Notes under the pieces: generated by a model | The model's database searches: none | Seen by the model: only the letters and a program-made list of their open reading frames with translations | Told to the model about the DNA's origin: nothing | Origin: DAIRVC01 sp036803025 | GTDB taxonomy: Bacteria; Chloroflexota; Anaerolineae; Anaerolineales; E44-bin32 | NCBI GenBank assembly: GCA_036803025.1 | Contig: DAIRVC010000042.1 | Span: 1-17,827, forward strand | Direction: 5' to 3' | Length of the DNA: 17,827 nt | Position numbers and translations under genes: made by a program | Shown: piece by piece, positions 7,181 through 14,046 of the stretch | Position numbering within the stretch: the stretch's first letter is position 1 | Layout: every line of letters begins with the position of its first letter

Positions 7181-8261
7181 GCAAGTTACGGGCGTCACCG
7201 CCGAGGCCGTGCTCGGCGCTCTGAGCAAAGTCCAGGAACCGGAGCTGGGCAAGGATCTGGTCAGCCTGGGGATGATCCATGACCTGGCCATCGAAGGCGG
7301 GCGAGTGGCGTTCACCGTCGTGTTGACGACCCCTGCCTGCCCGCTGCGCAGTCAGATCGAGCGTGAGGCGCGCCAGGCTGTGGCCGGGCTGCCGGGCGTC
7401 TCGGCCGTAGAGGTACACACCAGCGCCAATGTGCCGGCCGACGGCCGCTCGCGCTCGCTGAACGAGCTGCCGATACGCAACGCCGTGGCGGTGGCGTCGG
7501 GCAAGGGCGGCGTGGGCAAGACGACCGTGGCCGTCAATCTGGCTGTTGCGCTGGCGCAAGCCGGGGCGCGCGTCGGATTGCTCGATGCCGATATCTACGG
7601 ACCGAATGTCCCGATGATGATGGGGCTGGAGAAGATGCCGGAGCCGCGCGACGGCAAGATGATCCCGGCCGAGGCGCACGGCGTGCGGGTGATGTCGATC
7701 GGGTTCCTGGTCGGGCGCGGTCAGCCGCTGATCTGGCGCGGGCCGATGCTGCACTCCGCCATCCGGCAGTTCATCTCCGATGTGGCCTGGGGCGAGCTGG
7801 ACTACTTGATCGTCGATCTTCCGCCGGGCACAGGCGATGCGCAGCTCAGCCTGACGCAGAGCCTGCCGCTCAGCGGCGGTCTGATTGTCACGCTGCCGCA
7901 GCAGGTCTCGCTGGAAGACGCCCGCCGCGGGCTGGAGATGTTCCGGACGATGGACGTACCGGTCCTGGGCGTGATCGAGAACATGAGCTACCTTGAGATG
8001 CCCGACGGCTCGCGACTTGACCTCTTCGGGCAGGGTGGCGGGGAGAGGCTGGCCAAGGAGGCCGGGGTCCCATTCATCGGGGCGATCCCCATCGATCCGG
8101 CCGTGCGTCTGGGCGGCGACAGCGGCCAGCCTGTCGTTCTCTCACGACCGGACTCGGCCGTAGGAAAGGCGCTGTCAGCCATGGCTCGAGACGTCGCCGC
8201 CAAGGTGAGCGTCAACGCCATCGGACGCCGGGACGTCGTCCCGATCAGCATGATCGACTGA
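7173..8261 (+). CDS. mrp: Mrp/NBP35-type iron-sulfur carrier ATPase lacking the CPxC motif
   Basis: A 362-residue P-loop ATPase of the Mrp/ApbC/NBP35 group. An N-terminal MIP18-like (DUF59) domain occupies about residues 8-95, with its conserved cysteine at C56 (TTPACPL). The ATPase domain follows with the deviant Walker A GKGGVGKTT (110-118), the DADIYGPN switch, and DLPPGTGDAQLSLTQ. Family members help load Fe-S clusters onto apoproteins in the cytoplasm. At the usual ENMSYxxCPxC site this protein reads ENMSYLEMPDGS (about 269-280), so the bridging cluster cysteines are missing, as in cyanobacterial and HCF101-type homologues. The ATG overlaps the preceding CxxC gene by 8 bp. It ends the operon begun by nuoB. 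Confidence 0.93.
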   Translation: MGKQVTGVTAEAVLGALSKVQEPELGKDLVSLGMIHDLAIEGGRVAFTVVLTTPACPLRSQIEREARQAVAGLPGVSAVEVHTSANVPADGRSRSLNELPIRNAVAVASGKGGVGKTTVAVNLAVALAQAGARVGLLDADIYGPNVPMMMGLEKMPEPRDGKMIPAEAHGVRVMSIGFLVGRGQPLIWRGPMLHSAIRQFISDVAWGELDYLIVDLPPGTGDAQLSLTQSLPLSGGLIVTLPQQVSLEDARRGLEMFRTMDVPVLGVIENMSYLEMPDGSRLDLFGQGGGERLAKEAGVPFIGAIPIDPAVRLGGDSGQPVVLSRPDSAVGKALSAMARDVAAKVSVNAIGRRDVVPISMID

Positions 8262-8347
8262 GCCGGCGCGCCCGTTGCCCGGCCTGGGGGCTGTTCACGT
8301 GTTCATCGGTACGGGTGGGTGTCTGAGTTGCAGGGCATGAGGCACGC

Positions 8348-9265
8348 ATGACCGAGTCTGCAGTCGCGCCGCGCATCGTTGGACTTCGTTTTCAGAAGAT
8401 GGGGAAGCTGTATCACTTCGACGCCTCGCCGACCCCTGACCTTCAGATCGGCGACTACGCGGTCGTCTCGACCTCGCGAGGCCGGGAGCTGGGACAGGTG
8501 GTCTCCTTCCCGGAGGCGCCGGTCGAGCCGCCCGAGGGCGGCCTGAAGCCGGTCGAACGGCGGGCGACTGCCCGCGAGCTCGTCATGCGCAAGCTCTGGG
8601 CTTCGCGCGAGCTTGAAGCCATGATCGAATGCCGGGCCAAAGCGGCCGAGCTGGGAATCCGCGGGGTGAAGATCGTCCGGGCAGAATTCTCGTTCGACGG
8701 CTCGCGCCTGGGGCTGATCTACACCAGCGAGGACGAGGAGAAGGTCGATCTCAAGGACCTGCGCAACGAGATGCAGCAGATCTACCGGCGCAGCCGGGTG
8801 GAAATGCGCCAGGTTGGTCCCCGCGATGCGGCCAAGATGCTGGGCGGCATGGGGGCCTGCGGCCTGGAAGTCCGCTGCTGCTCGATGTTCCTGACCGAGT
8901 TCAGCCCGGTCTCGATCAAGATGGCCAAAGCGCAGGGGATCTCGCTGAACCCTCAGGAAATCACCGGCATGTGCGGCCGTTTGCGCTGCTGTCTGGTCTA
9001 TGAATACGAGCAGTACCTGGAAGCGCGCAAGACGATGCCAAAGCGCAACAAGCGCGTAATCACCCCGGCGGGCGAGGGCAAGGTCTCGGACGTGGTGCCG
9101 CTCAAAGGTACGGTGATCGTGATGCTCGAGGATGGTACACGCGTCGAGTTCCCGAACGCGGACGTGCAGCCCTTCGACGAACTCAAGGCTCTGGAAGACA
9201 AGTCGAAGGGCCCCTGTCGTCGACACGACGAAGGCGGCTGCAACTGCGGGCGGGGGCGAGGCTGA
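8348..9265 (+). CDS. ricT: PSP1-domain protein, RicT/YaaT type
   Basis: A 305-residue protein with the PSP1 C-terminal domain. The diagnostic Cys-rich core is intact: C171 in GACGLEVRCC (C177, C178), FSPVSIKMAK, then GMCGRLRCCLVYE (C209, C214, C215). In Bacillus subtilis the homologue RicT (YaaT) forms a complex with RicA and RicF that binds [4Fe-4S] clusters and promotes RNase Y-dependent RNA processing; no ricA or ricF gene is seen here. A short C-terminal tail adds three more cysteines (C290, C298, C300) among basic and glycine residues. The start ATG 8348 has GAGG about 6 nt upstream. It lies 86 bp after mrp and only 2 bp before the PIG-L gene. Assignment to the family is firm; the physiological role in this phylum is unproven. 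Confidence 0.88.
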   Translation: MTESAVAPRIVGLRFQKMGKLYHFDASPTPDLQIGDYAVVSTSRGRELGQVVSFPEAPVEPPEGGLKPVERRATARELVMRKLWASRELEAMIECRAKAAELGIRGVKIVRAEFSFDGSRLGLIYTSEDEEKVDLKDLRNEMQQIYRRSRVEMRQVGPRDAAKMLGGMGACGLEVRCCSMFLTEFSPVSIKMAKAQGISLNPQEITGMCGRLRCCLVYEYEQYLEARKTMPKRNKRVITPAGEGKVSDVVPLKGTVIVMLEDGTRVEFPNADVQPFDELKALEDKSKGPCRRHDEGGCNCGRGRG

Positions 9266-9267
9266 GC

Positions 9268-9990
9268 GTGGGCGCTGGCGACGAGACGGGCGAAACGCGC
9301 GTCCTGGTCGTCCTGGCGCATCCTGATGACCCGGAGTTCTACTGCGGCGGGACAGTCGCCCGCTGGGCGGCCGAGGGCCGCTACGTGGCCTACTGCCTGC
9401 TCACGCGCGGCGACAAGGGCGCGGATGAGTCCGGCACCGACCCGGCGCAAATGGCGGCCACGCGCGAGCAGGAGCAGCGCGCCGCGGCAGCCGTGCTCGG
9501 CGTGGCTGAAGTCCAGTTCCTTGGTCATGAGGACGGTTACCTGGTCGCGGACTTGCCACTGCGGCGGGAGATCGTCGAGGTGATCCGGCGCGTTCGCCCT
9601 GATATCGTTCTGACTTGCGACCCGACCAACTTCTTCCCCAGCTCGCGCTACATCAATCACCCCGATCATCGAGCCGCCGGGCAGGCAACTCTGGATGCGG
9701 TCTTCCCGGCCGCAGGCTCGGGGATGTTCTTCCCTGAGTTGGAGGAGACACAGGGGCTGGCGCCGCATAAGGTCCGCCAGGTCTTTGTGGCCGGCGCACG
9801 TGACCCGAACACTGCCGTTGACATTTCCGCGTACCTATCGCGCAAGGTCGAAGCCCTTCGTCAGCATAGAAGCCAGATCCGCGATCTGGACGGCCTGGAC
9901 CAACGGATGCGGGAATGGCACCTGGATCCGGAAAGCCCGGGCGACTCACCCCGGTATGTCGAGCGTTTTCAGCGCATCGACCTGGCTTGA
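9268..9990 (+). CDS. PIG-L (LmbE-like) family zinc-dependent deacetylase
   Basis: A 240-residue PIG-L fold deacetylase. The metal-binding motif AHPDDPEF (H18, D20-D21) is at the N-terminus and the second metal ligand lies in NHPDHRA (H131, H134). The VRPDIVLTCDPTNF strand is also typical. These enzymes remove N-acetyl groups from sugar derivatives such as GlcNAc-containing lipids or thiol precursors (MshB, BshB). The substrate here cannot be told from sequence; related Chloroflexota proteins exist outside thiol pathways. The start is GTG 9268, 2 bp after the RicT stop, so the two are almost certainly co-translated. There is no signal peptide, so the protein is cytoplasmic. Confidence 0.9.
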   Translation: MGAGDETGETRVLVVLAHPDDPEFYCGGTVARWAAEGRYVAYCLLTRGDKGADESGTDPAQMAATREQEQRAAAAVLGVAEVQFLGHEDGYLVADLPLRREIVEVIRRVRPDIVLTCDPTNFFPSSRYINHPDHRAAGQATLDAVFPAAGSGMFFPELEETQGLAPHKVRQVFVAGARDPNTAVDISAYLSRKVEALRQHRSQIRDLDGLDQRMREWHLDPESPGDSPRYVERFQRIDLA

Positions 9991-10000
9991 TCCGCTAGCC

Positions 10001-10024
10001 GTCCGCCGGCATCGGCCGGCGGGC
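10001..10024. terminator. GC-rich hairpin after the PIG-L gene
   Basis: CCGCCGGC (10003-10010) pairs perfectly with GCCGGCGG (10015-10022) around an ATCG loop, and can be extended by a G-U and a G-C pair to 10001-10024. It lies 10 bp after the PIG-L stop. No T-tract follows, so it may attenuate rather than end transcription into the next gene, or act as an mRNA processing or stability element. Confidence 0.4.
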
Positions 10025-10062
10025 TGTCCGGAAAGCGAGCGTCCCGCTTCCAGCGGCGAAGC

Positions 10063-10725
10063 ATGAGCGCCGTCGAATTGTTCTCACGACTTCATTCGGC
10101 CGGCTGGCTCGTCCTTGCGCCCGGCCTGCCCACCTTCGGCGGCCTGTACCCGGACCTGGCGGCACACCTCCTCGAGCATATCGATCTGGCGGGCGCCTCC
10201 GTCTGCATTTGCGCCGCGAGCGCCGAACTGAAGGTCGCCGGGCGGTTCGCCGACGAGCTCGAGGCTCTGCTGGATCGCGAGTGCCCGGTGAGCTTGCTGG
10301 GCGGGACGGCCGGGAAGCCGCCCGAGAGCGCCCTGGCCGTCTTGTGCGGCGGCGAGATCGGCGCCTGGGCGGAAGCCCTGGCGGAGGGCTCGCCGACGGG
10401 GACGTGGCTGGCCGAGCTGGCCGAGTCAGGTTTGGTGCTGGCAGCCGGGCCGGCCGCGGCGGCCGTCGGCGCCTGGGGCGCCTTGCTGCAGGACGAGGCG
10501 CTCACCGCCGGCGCCGATTGGCTCAGCCAGGCAATCGTGCTCCCGGGGGCCGAGGACCCGGGCGAGGCCTCACGCGTGCGCGAGCTCCTGGCCGGCCCGG
10601 TGCGCGCCTACGCGATTGGGTTGCCTGAAGGCTCGATCCTTGCGCTCGGCCCCAGCGAGCAGGTCAAATTGTGGGGGAGTGTCCGACCGACGATCCTGCT
10701 GGGGGGAGGCTGGCGAAGCGCATGA
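10063..10725 (+). CDS. Peptidase S51-like (class I glutamine amidotransferase-like) protein with degenerate active site
   Basis: A 220-residue protein that resembles the peptidase S51/cyanophycinase-type fold by pattern rather than by a strong signature. A GG turn at 96-97 (LCGGEIGAW) is followed by LAELAESGLVLAAGPAAAAVGAW (start about 116), which aligns with the family's 'Gx-S-AGA' nucleophile elbow. At that place the Ser and Gly are replaced by Ala (GPAAAA, 129-134), so the catalytic serine is missing. A typical C-terminal segment with GLPEGSILALGP (186-197) follows. If the match is right, this is a pseudoenzyme, perhaps a binding or regulatory protein. Its last 4 bp (ATGA) overlap the start of the BtuF-like gene, so the two products are translationally coupled. 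Unknown function remains the safe description. Confidence 0.55.
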   Translation: MSAVELFSRLHSAGWLVLAPGLPTFGGLYPDLAAHLLEHIDLAGASVCICAASAELKVAGRFADELEALLDRECPVSLLGGTAGKPPESALAVLCGGEIGAWAEALAEGSPTGTWLAELAESGLVLAAGPAAAAVGAWGALLQDEALTAGADWLSQAIVLPGAEDPGEASRVRELLAGPVRAYAIGLPEGSILALGPSEQVKLWGSVRPTILLGGGWRSA

Positions 10726-11606
10726 GCGGGGGAAACGGCCACCTGGGCATTCTCACCTTCACCACGCCGCCGCGGCGGCTCGTCAGCCTGGTGCCCTCGG
10801 TCACGGCCAGCCTGATCGATCTCGGCGCCGGGGAGCGCCTGGTCGGCATCACGGACTTCTGCCCTGCGCCAACGACGGCCGGCGTAGCGCGCGTTGGCGG
10901 GACTCGCAGTCCGGACCTGGAGGCGGTCGTTGCCCTCAAGCCCGAGCTGGTCATCGCCAACCAGGAGGAGAACAGCCGTGAGTCCGTCGAGGCGCTTGAG
11001 AGGCGGGGGGTAAAGGTTTGGGTGACCTTCCCGCGAACGGTCGCCGAGGCGCTGGCCGTGCTGTGGGCGCTCATCCGGGTGCTGGGGGCGCCGGAGCAGG
11101 GGGCGCGTATCCGCACCCTGGAGGCGACGCTCGAGTGGACCCAGCGGGCGGCTCAATCGGTCCCGCCGGTACGAGTGTTCTGCCCGATCTGGCAGGGCAA
11201 GACGGCCGACGGGCAGGCCTGGTGGATGACCTTCAATCAGCAGACCTACGCCGCAGACGTGCTGACCAGCTGCGGTGCGGTGAATGTCTTTGCCGACCGC
11301 CAGCGCCGGTACCCGCTCGAAGCGGATCTGGGCCAGGGCTCGGCTGAGGAGCCAGGGGGCCGCGACACACGCTATCCGCATGTGACCGCGGCCGAGATCG
11401 TCCGGGCACAGCCGGCCTTGATGCTGCTTCCGGACGAGCCGATGGCCTTCACGGCGGACGACGAAGCCGCCCTGCGGACTGCTCTCGCAGAGACTCCGGC
11501 TGTACAGGCGAATCGCGTCGTCCGGGTGGATGGACGCCTGTTGACCTGGCACGGGACGACGTTGGCCCGCGCGCTGGATGTCCTTCCCGGGCTGCTGGCC
11601 GGCTGA
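10722..11606 (+). CDS. BtuF/FepB-like helical-backbone metal (or cobalamin) binding protein without export signal
   Basis: A 294-residue member of the periplasmic-binding-protein class III fold. The N-terminus has PPRRLVSLVPSVTASLIDLGAG (16-37) and LVGITDFCPAP, then SPDLEAVVALKPELVIAN (63-80), all typical of cobalamin and siderophore receptors. The C-terminal lobe begins near residue 150. The start at ATG 10722 overlaps the previous gene's stop (ATGA) and follows a GGGGGGAGG site. No signal peptide or lipobox cysteine is seen, and no permease or ATPase gene lies nearby, so the protein may act in the cytoplasm or bind its ligand outside a classical ABC importer. Ligand unknown; cobalamin or haem-like metal complex is the usual guess for the family. 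Confidence 0.8.
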   Translation: MSGGNGHLGILTFTTPPRRLVSLVPSVTASLIDLGAGERLVGITDFCPAPTTAGVARVGGTRSPDLEAVVALKPELVIANQEENSRESVEALERRGVKVWVTFPRTVAEALAVLWALIRVLGAPEQGARIRTLEATLEWTQRAAQSVPPVRVFCPIWQGKTADGQAWWMTFNQQTYAADVLTSCGAVNVFADRQRRYPLEADLGQGSAEEPGGRDTRYPHVTAAEIVRAQPALMLLPDEPMAFTADDEAALRTALAETPAVQANRVVRVDGRLLTWHGTTLARALDVLPGLLAG

Positions 11607-11619
11607 CCGGCGCGTTTCC

Positions 11620-11648
11620 TTGACGTTCCCGCCGCCGGCCCATACAAT
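11620..11648 (+). promoter_or_regulatory. Promoter of the membrane protein-selD-mdh operon
   Basis: TTGACG (11620-11625) and TACAAT (11643-11648) are separated by exactly 17 bp. The transcript would begin near 11655, about 20 nt before the ATG at 11675. This is among the best sigma70-like promoters in the window. Confidence 0.75.
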
Positions 11649-11674
11649 CAAGCAAAGATCTGTTGAGGAATGAA

Positions 11675-11854
11675 ATGGCGCCTGAGGTACGAAAGCTGGT
11701 TGGGATCACCTTTGGTACGGTCGTTGTCGGCGCGGTGTTCGGGTTCCTCGTCGGCGCGCTGCTGGACAACCCACTGCTCTGGGCCGGGGTCGTCGCTGCG
11801 GCAGCCCTGCCGATCGGTGTGGCGCTCGGCTACGGCTTCCTGCCGGAGCATTAG
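11675..11854 (+). CDS. Small two-helix membrane protein
   Basis: A 59-residue protein with two hydrophobic segments: ITFGTVVVGAVFGFLVGAL (about residues 10-28) and LLWAGVVAAAALPIGVALGYGFL (about 33-55), joined by a short acidic turn (LDNP). I do not recognise a family; the glycine-rich hairpin recalls AtpI/AtpZ-like small membrane proteins, but that is only a resemblance. The ATG 11675 has a GAGGA site about 6 nt upstream; the TTG at 11663 would itself lie in that site, so it is rejected as a start. It is the first gene after the promoter and lies 30 bp before selD. Whether it has any link to selenium or malate metabolism is unknown. Confidence 0.7.
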   Translation: MAPEVRKLVGITFGTVVVGAVFGFLVGALLDNPLLWAGVVAAAALPIGVALGYGFLPEH

Positions 11855-11884
11855 TTCCCGAGTCGACTCGAGAAGGAGAATGGG

Positions 11885-13015
11885 GTGGAGACGCCCAGGG
11901 CATCAACCGGTCGTGAGATCCGGCTGACGAGCCTGTCCTCCTGCGCGGGTTGAGCGTCCAAGCTTAGCGCAGAAGCGCTGGCGCAGGTCCTGCGCCCACT
12001 GCAAGGGCTGTTCAACCCGGAAGACTACCCCGACCTGTTGGTCGGTCTCGGCGCACCCGACGACGCCGCGGTCTGGCGGCTGGACGAACGGCGTGCGCTG
12101 GTGGTCACCACCGATTTCTTCACGCCGGTGGTCGATGACGCGTACAGCTACGGTGCCATCGCTGCCGCCAACGCGCTGTCGGACCTGTACGCGATGGGGG
12201 CGCGACCGTTCATGGCCCTGAACGTCGCCGCCGTTCCCCCGGACCTTCCGCCGGCGTTGGTGGGGGAAATCCTGCGCGGCGGTGCGGACAAGGTGCGCGA
12301 GGCCGGGGCGGTCCTCGCCGGCGGGCACACCATCCAGGACAAGGAGCCTAAGTACGGCCTGGTCGCCCTGGGATTCGTCGAGACGGCCCACCTGATGACC
12401 AAAGCGGGCGCGCGGGCCGGCGATGCGCTGGTCCTGACCAAGCCGCTTGGCTTCGGGGTTACGACGACAGCACTCAAGCGCTCGCTGGCCGAGACACAGC
12501 ATGTCGCCGCGGCCATCGCCTGGATGAAGGGGCTGAACGCTGAGGCGTCGCGGCTGGGCGCGAGTCTGGGCGTGCGTGGGGCGACGGATGTGACCGGGTT
12601 CAGCCTGCTGGGTCACGGATTGGAGATGGCCGAAGCCTCCGGCGTGCGGCTGCGTGTGCACCTGCCGGCGGTACCGTTCCTGCGCGGCGCCCGCGGCTAT
12701 GCGGCGATGGGAGCGTTCCCGGGCGGCAGCGCCGACAACATGCTTTTCTTCGGAAAGCGGGTCGAGTTCGACGACGGGATCGATGAGATCGACCGCATGC
12801 TGCTGTTCGATGCGCAGACATCGGGGGGGCTGCTCCTGAGCGTCCCCCAGGCGTCGGTGGGCGAGACCATCGACCGGGCCAGGGCGGCCCGGCTTCCGGC
12901 CTGGATCATCGGTCAGGTCGAGGACGGGCAGGGTGTGGGAGTTCGGATGGAGGCGCTGTCGAGCGCTGCGGCAAGCCTTGAGGATAGTACGGTCGTGGTC
13001 GGGCCTGAGCGGTAG
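11885..13015 (+). CDS. selD: Selenide, water dikinase (selenophosphate synthetase), selenocysteine-containing
   Basis: SelD makes selenophosphate from selenide and ATP for Sec-tRNA and selenouridine synthesis. The frame starts at GTG 11885, six nt after AAGGAG, and runs for 376 residues with one in-frame TGA at 11951-11953. Translated as Sec (U23), the N-terminus reads LSSCAGUASKLS, aligning with the catalytic Cys17-x-x-Lys20 of E. coli SelD (U23, K26). Upstream residues REIRLTSLS and downstream GLGAPDDAAVW (from 54), TTDFFTPVVDD, AGGHTIQDKEPKYGL, DVTGFSLLGHG and the DAQTSGGLL motif are all typical of the family. The only Met/Val start after the TGA, at 12038, would remove the active site. 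Spacing to mdh downstream is 47 bp. Automated gene calls will probably truncate it. Confidence 0.93.
11951..11953 (+). other. In-frame UGA recoded as selenocysteine
   Basis: The TGA is in frame with all of selD and sits at the catalytic cysteine position of the enzyme, between CAG and ASK. Family knowledge: many bacterial SelD proteins carry Sec here. The open reading frame is intact on both sides, and family residues are conserved both before and after it. Confidence 0.9.
11964..11996 (+). promoter_or_regulatory. Candidate bacterial SECIS element (two consecutive hairpins)
   Basis: First hairpin: AGCGC (11966-11970) pairs with GCGCT (11975-11979), extendable by two U-G pairs (11964-11965 with 11980-11981), with an AGAA loop 18-21 nt after the UGA. 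Second: GGCGCAG (11980-11986) pairs with CTGCGCC (11990-11996), with a GTC loop 34-36 nt after the UGA. Both have a G in the first two loop positions and lie within the 16-37 nt range described for bacterial SECIS elements. They cannot both be fully extended, so one is probably the true SelB-binding site. Confidence 0.65.
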
Positions 13016-13062
13016 GAGCGCGGGCCGGCTCTTGCGGCATTCACAGGATAGCGGAGAGTCAC

Positions 13063-13986
13063 ATGCCGAAGGTAACCATCGTAGGTGCAGGCCAGACGGG
13101 GGCGACAACGGCGCACTGGCTGGCGGAACGCGAGATCGCCGATATCGTCCTCATCGATGTGGTCGAGGGGATGCCGCAGGGCAAGGCACTCGACCTGCTC
13201 CAGGCCCTGCCGGTGATCGGATCGGACGTCCATGTGGTGGGTGCCAATGACTATGCACCCAGCGCCGGTTCGGACATCGTCGTCCTGACCGCCGGGTTGC
13301 CGCGCAAGCCGGGTATGAGCCGGGAGGATCTTCTGGCGGCCAACAGCACCATCGTGCGCAAGGCGGTTGAGGAGTCCCTGGCCGTCTCGCCTGGCGCCAT
13401 CCTGATCGTCCTGACGAATCCTCTTGACGCGATGGCCTACCTGGCCATGAAGGTCAGCGGGCTGCCGCGCGAGAGGGTCATCGGGCAGGCGGGCATCCTC
13501 GATTCGGCGCGTATGCGGGCGTTCGTGGCCGATGAGCTCCAGGTCAGCGTTCAGAATGTGGCCTGCTACGTCCTGGGTGGGCACGGTGACGAGATGGTTC
13601 CGCTTACGCGCCACTCGAACGTCGCCGGCGTACCGCTGCGCGCGGCACTCAAATCCGAGCGTTTGGCGGCGATCGTCGAGCGAACGCGCAAGGGCGGCGG
13701 CGAGATCGTCAGCTTGTTGAAGACGGGCAGCGCCTTCTATGCCCCGGCCGCGGCGCTGGCGCAGATGGTCGAGGCGATACTCCTCGACCGTCATCTGGTC
13801 GTCCCGGCCTCGGCCTACCTGCAGGGCGAGTACGGTCTCAAGGATCTCTTCTTCGGCGTCCCGGCACAGTTGGGGCGAATCGGGCTAGAGAAGGTGGTGG
13901 AGTACGAACTCGACGCAGACGAGCGGGCCGCGCTTCTGCGATCGGCGGACCAGGTGCGAAGTTCAATCGCCTCGCTTGGGCTGTAG
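13063..13986 (+). CDS. mdh: Malate dehydrogenase (LDH-like type)
   Basis: A 307-residue NAD-dependent malate dehydrogenase of the LDH-like class, interconverting malate and oxaloacetate in the cytoplasm. Visible motifs: Rossmann loop GAGQTG (8-13), Asp32 that binds the NAD ribose, the mobile-loop arginines in GLPRKPGMSRED (R81, R87), TNPLDA (N119), the catalytic D147 and R150 in GILDSAR, and the proton acceptor His174 in GGHGDE. The Arg in the loop where lactate dehydrogenases have Gln fixes malate specificity. GGAGAG lies about 8 nt before ATG 13063. It is the last gene of the 11620 operon and is followed at once by a strong terminator. Confidence 0.95.
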   Translation: MPKVTIVGAGQTGATTAHWLAEREIADIVLIDVVEGMPQGKALDLLQALPVIGSDVHVVGANDYAPSAGSDIVVLTAGLPRKPGMSREDLLAANSTIVRKAVEESLAVSPGAILIVLTNPLDAMAYLAMKVSGLPRERVIGQAGILDSARMRAFVADELQVSVQNVACYVLGGHGDEMVPLTRHSNVAGVPLRAALKSERLAAIVERTRKGGGEIVSLLKTGSAFYAPAAALAQMVEAILLDRHLVVPASAYLQGEYGLKDLFFGVPAQLGRIGLEKVVEYELDADERAALLRSADQVRSSIASLGL

Positions 13987-14009
13987 AACGATCACGCAAG
14001 AAGCAAGCG

Positions 14010-14042
14010 CCGGCGCAGCTCTGATGGAGCTGCGCCGGTTTT
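14010..14042. terminator. Strong intrinsic terminator after mdh, possibly bidirectional
   Basis: A perfect 12-bp GC-rich stem (14010-14021 with 14027-14038), loop TGATG, is followed by TTTT and CGTTCT on the plus strand. On the minus strand the hairpin is followed by a T-rich CTTGCTTCTTG stretch, so it may also end the convergent hydrolase gene at 14047. Confidence 0.88.
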
Positions 14043-14046
14043 CGTT

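Noticed and set aside
12038..13015. selD read as a 325-residue protein starting at 12038
   Set aside because: This start lies after the UGA and would remove the catalytic U23 and K26. The upstream frame matches the family and has AAGGAG before GTG 11885.
11903..13108. A 401-residue minus-strand open frame
   Set aside because: It is antisense to selD and overlaps the mdh start; its translation is arginine/glutamine-rich shadow sequence.
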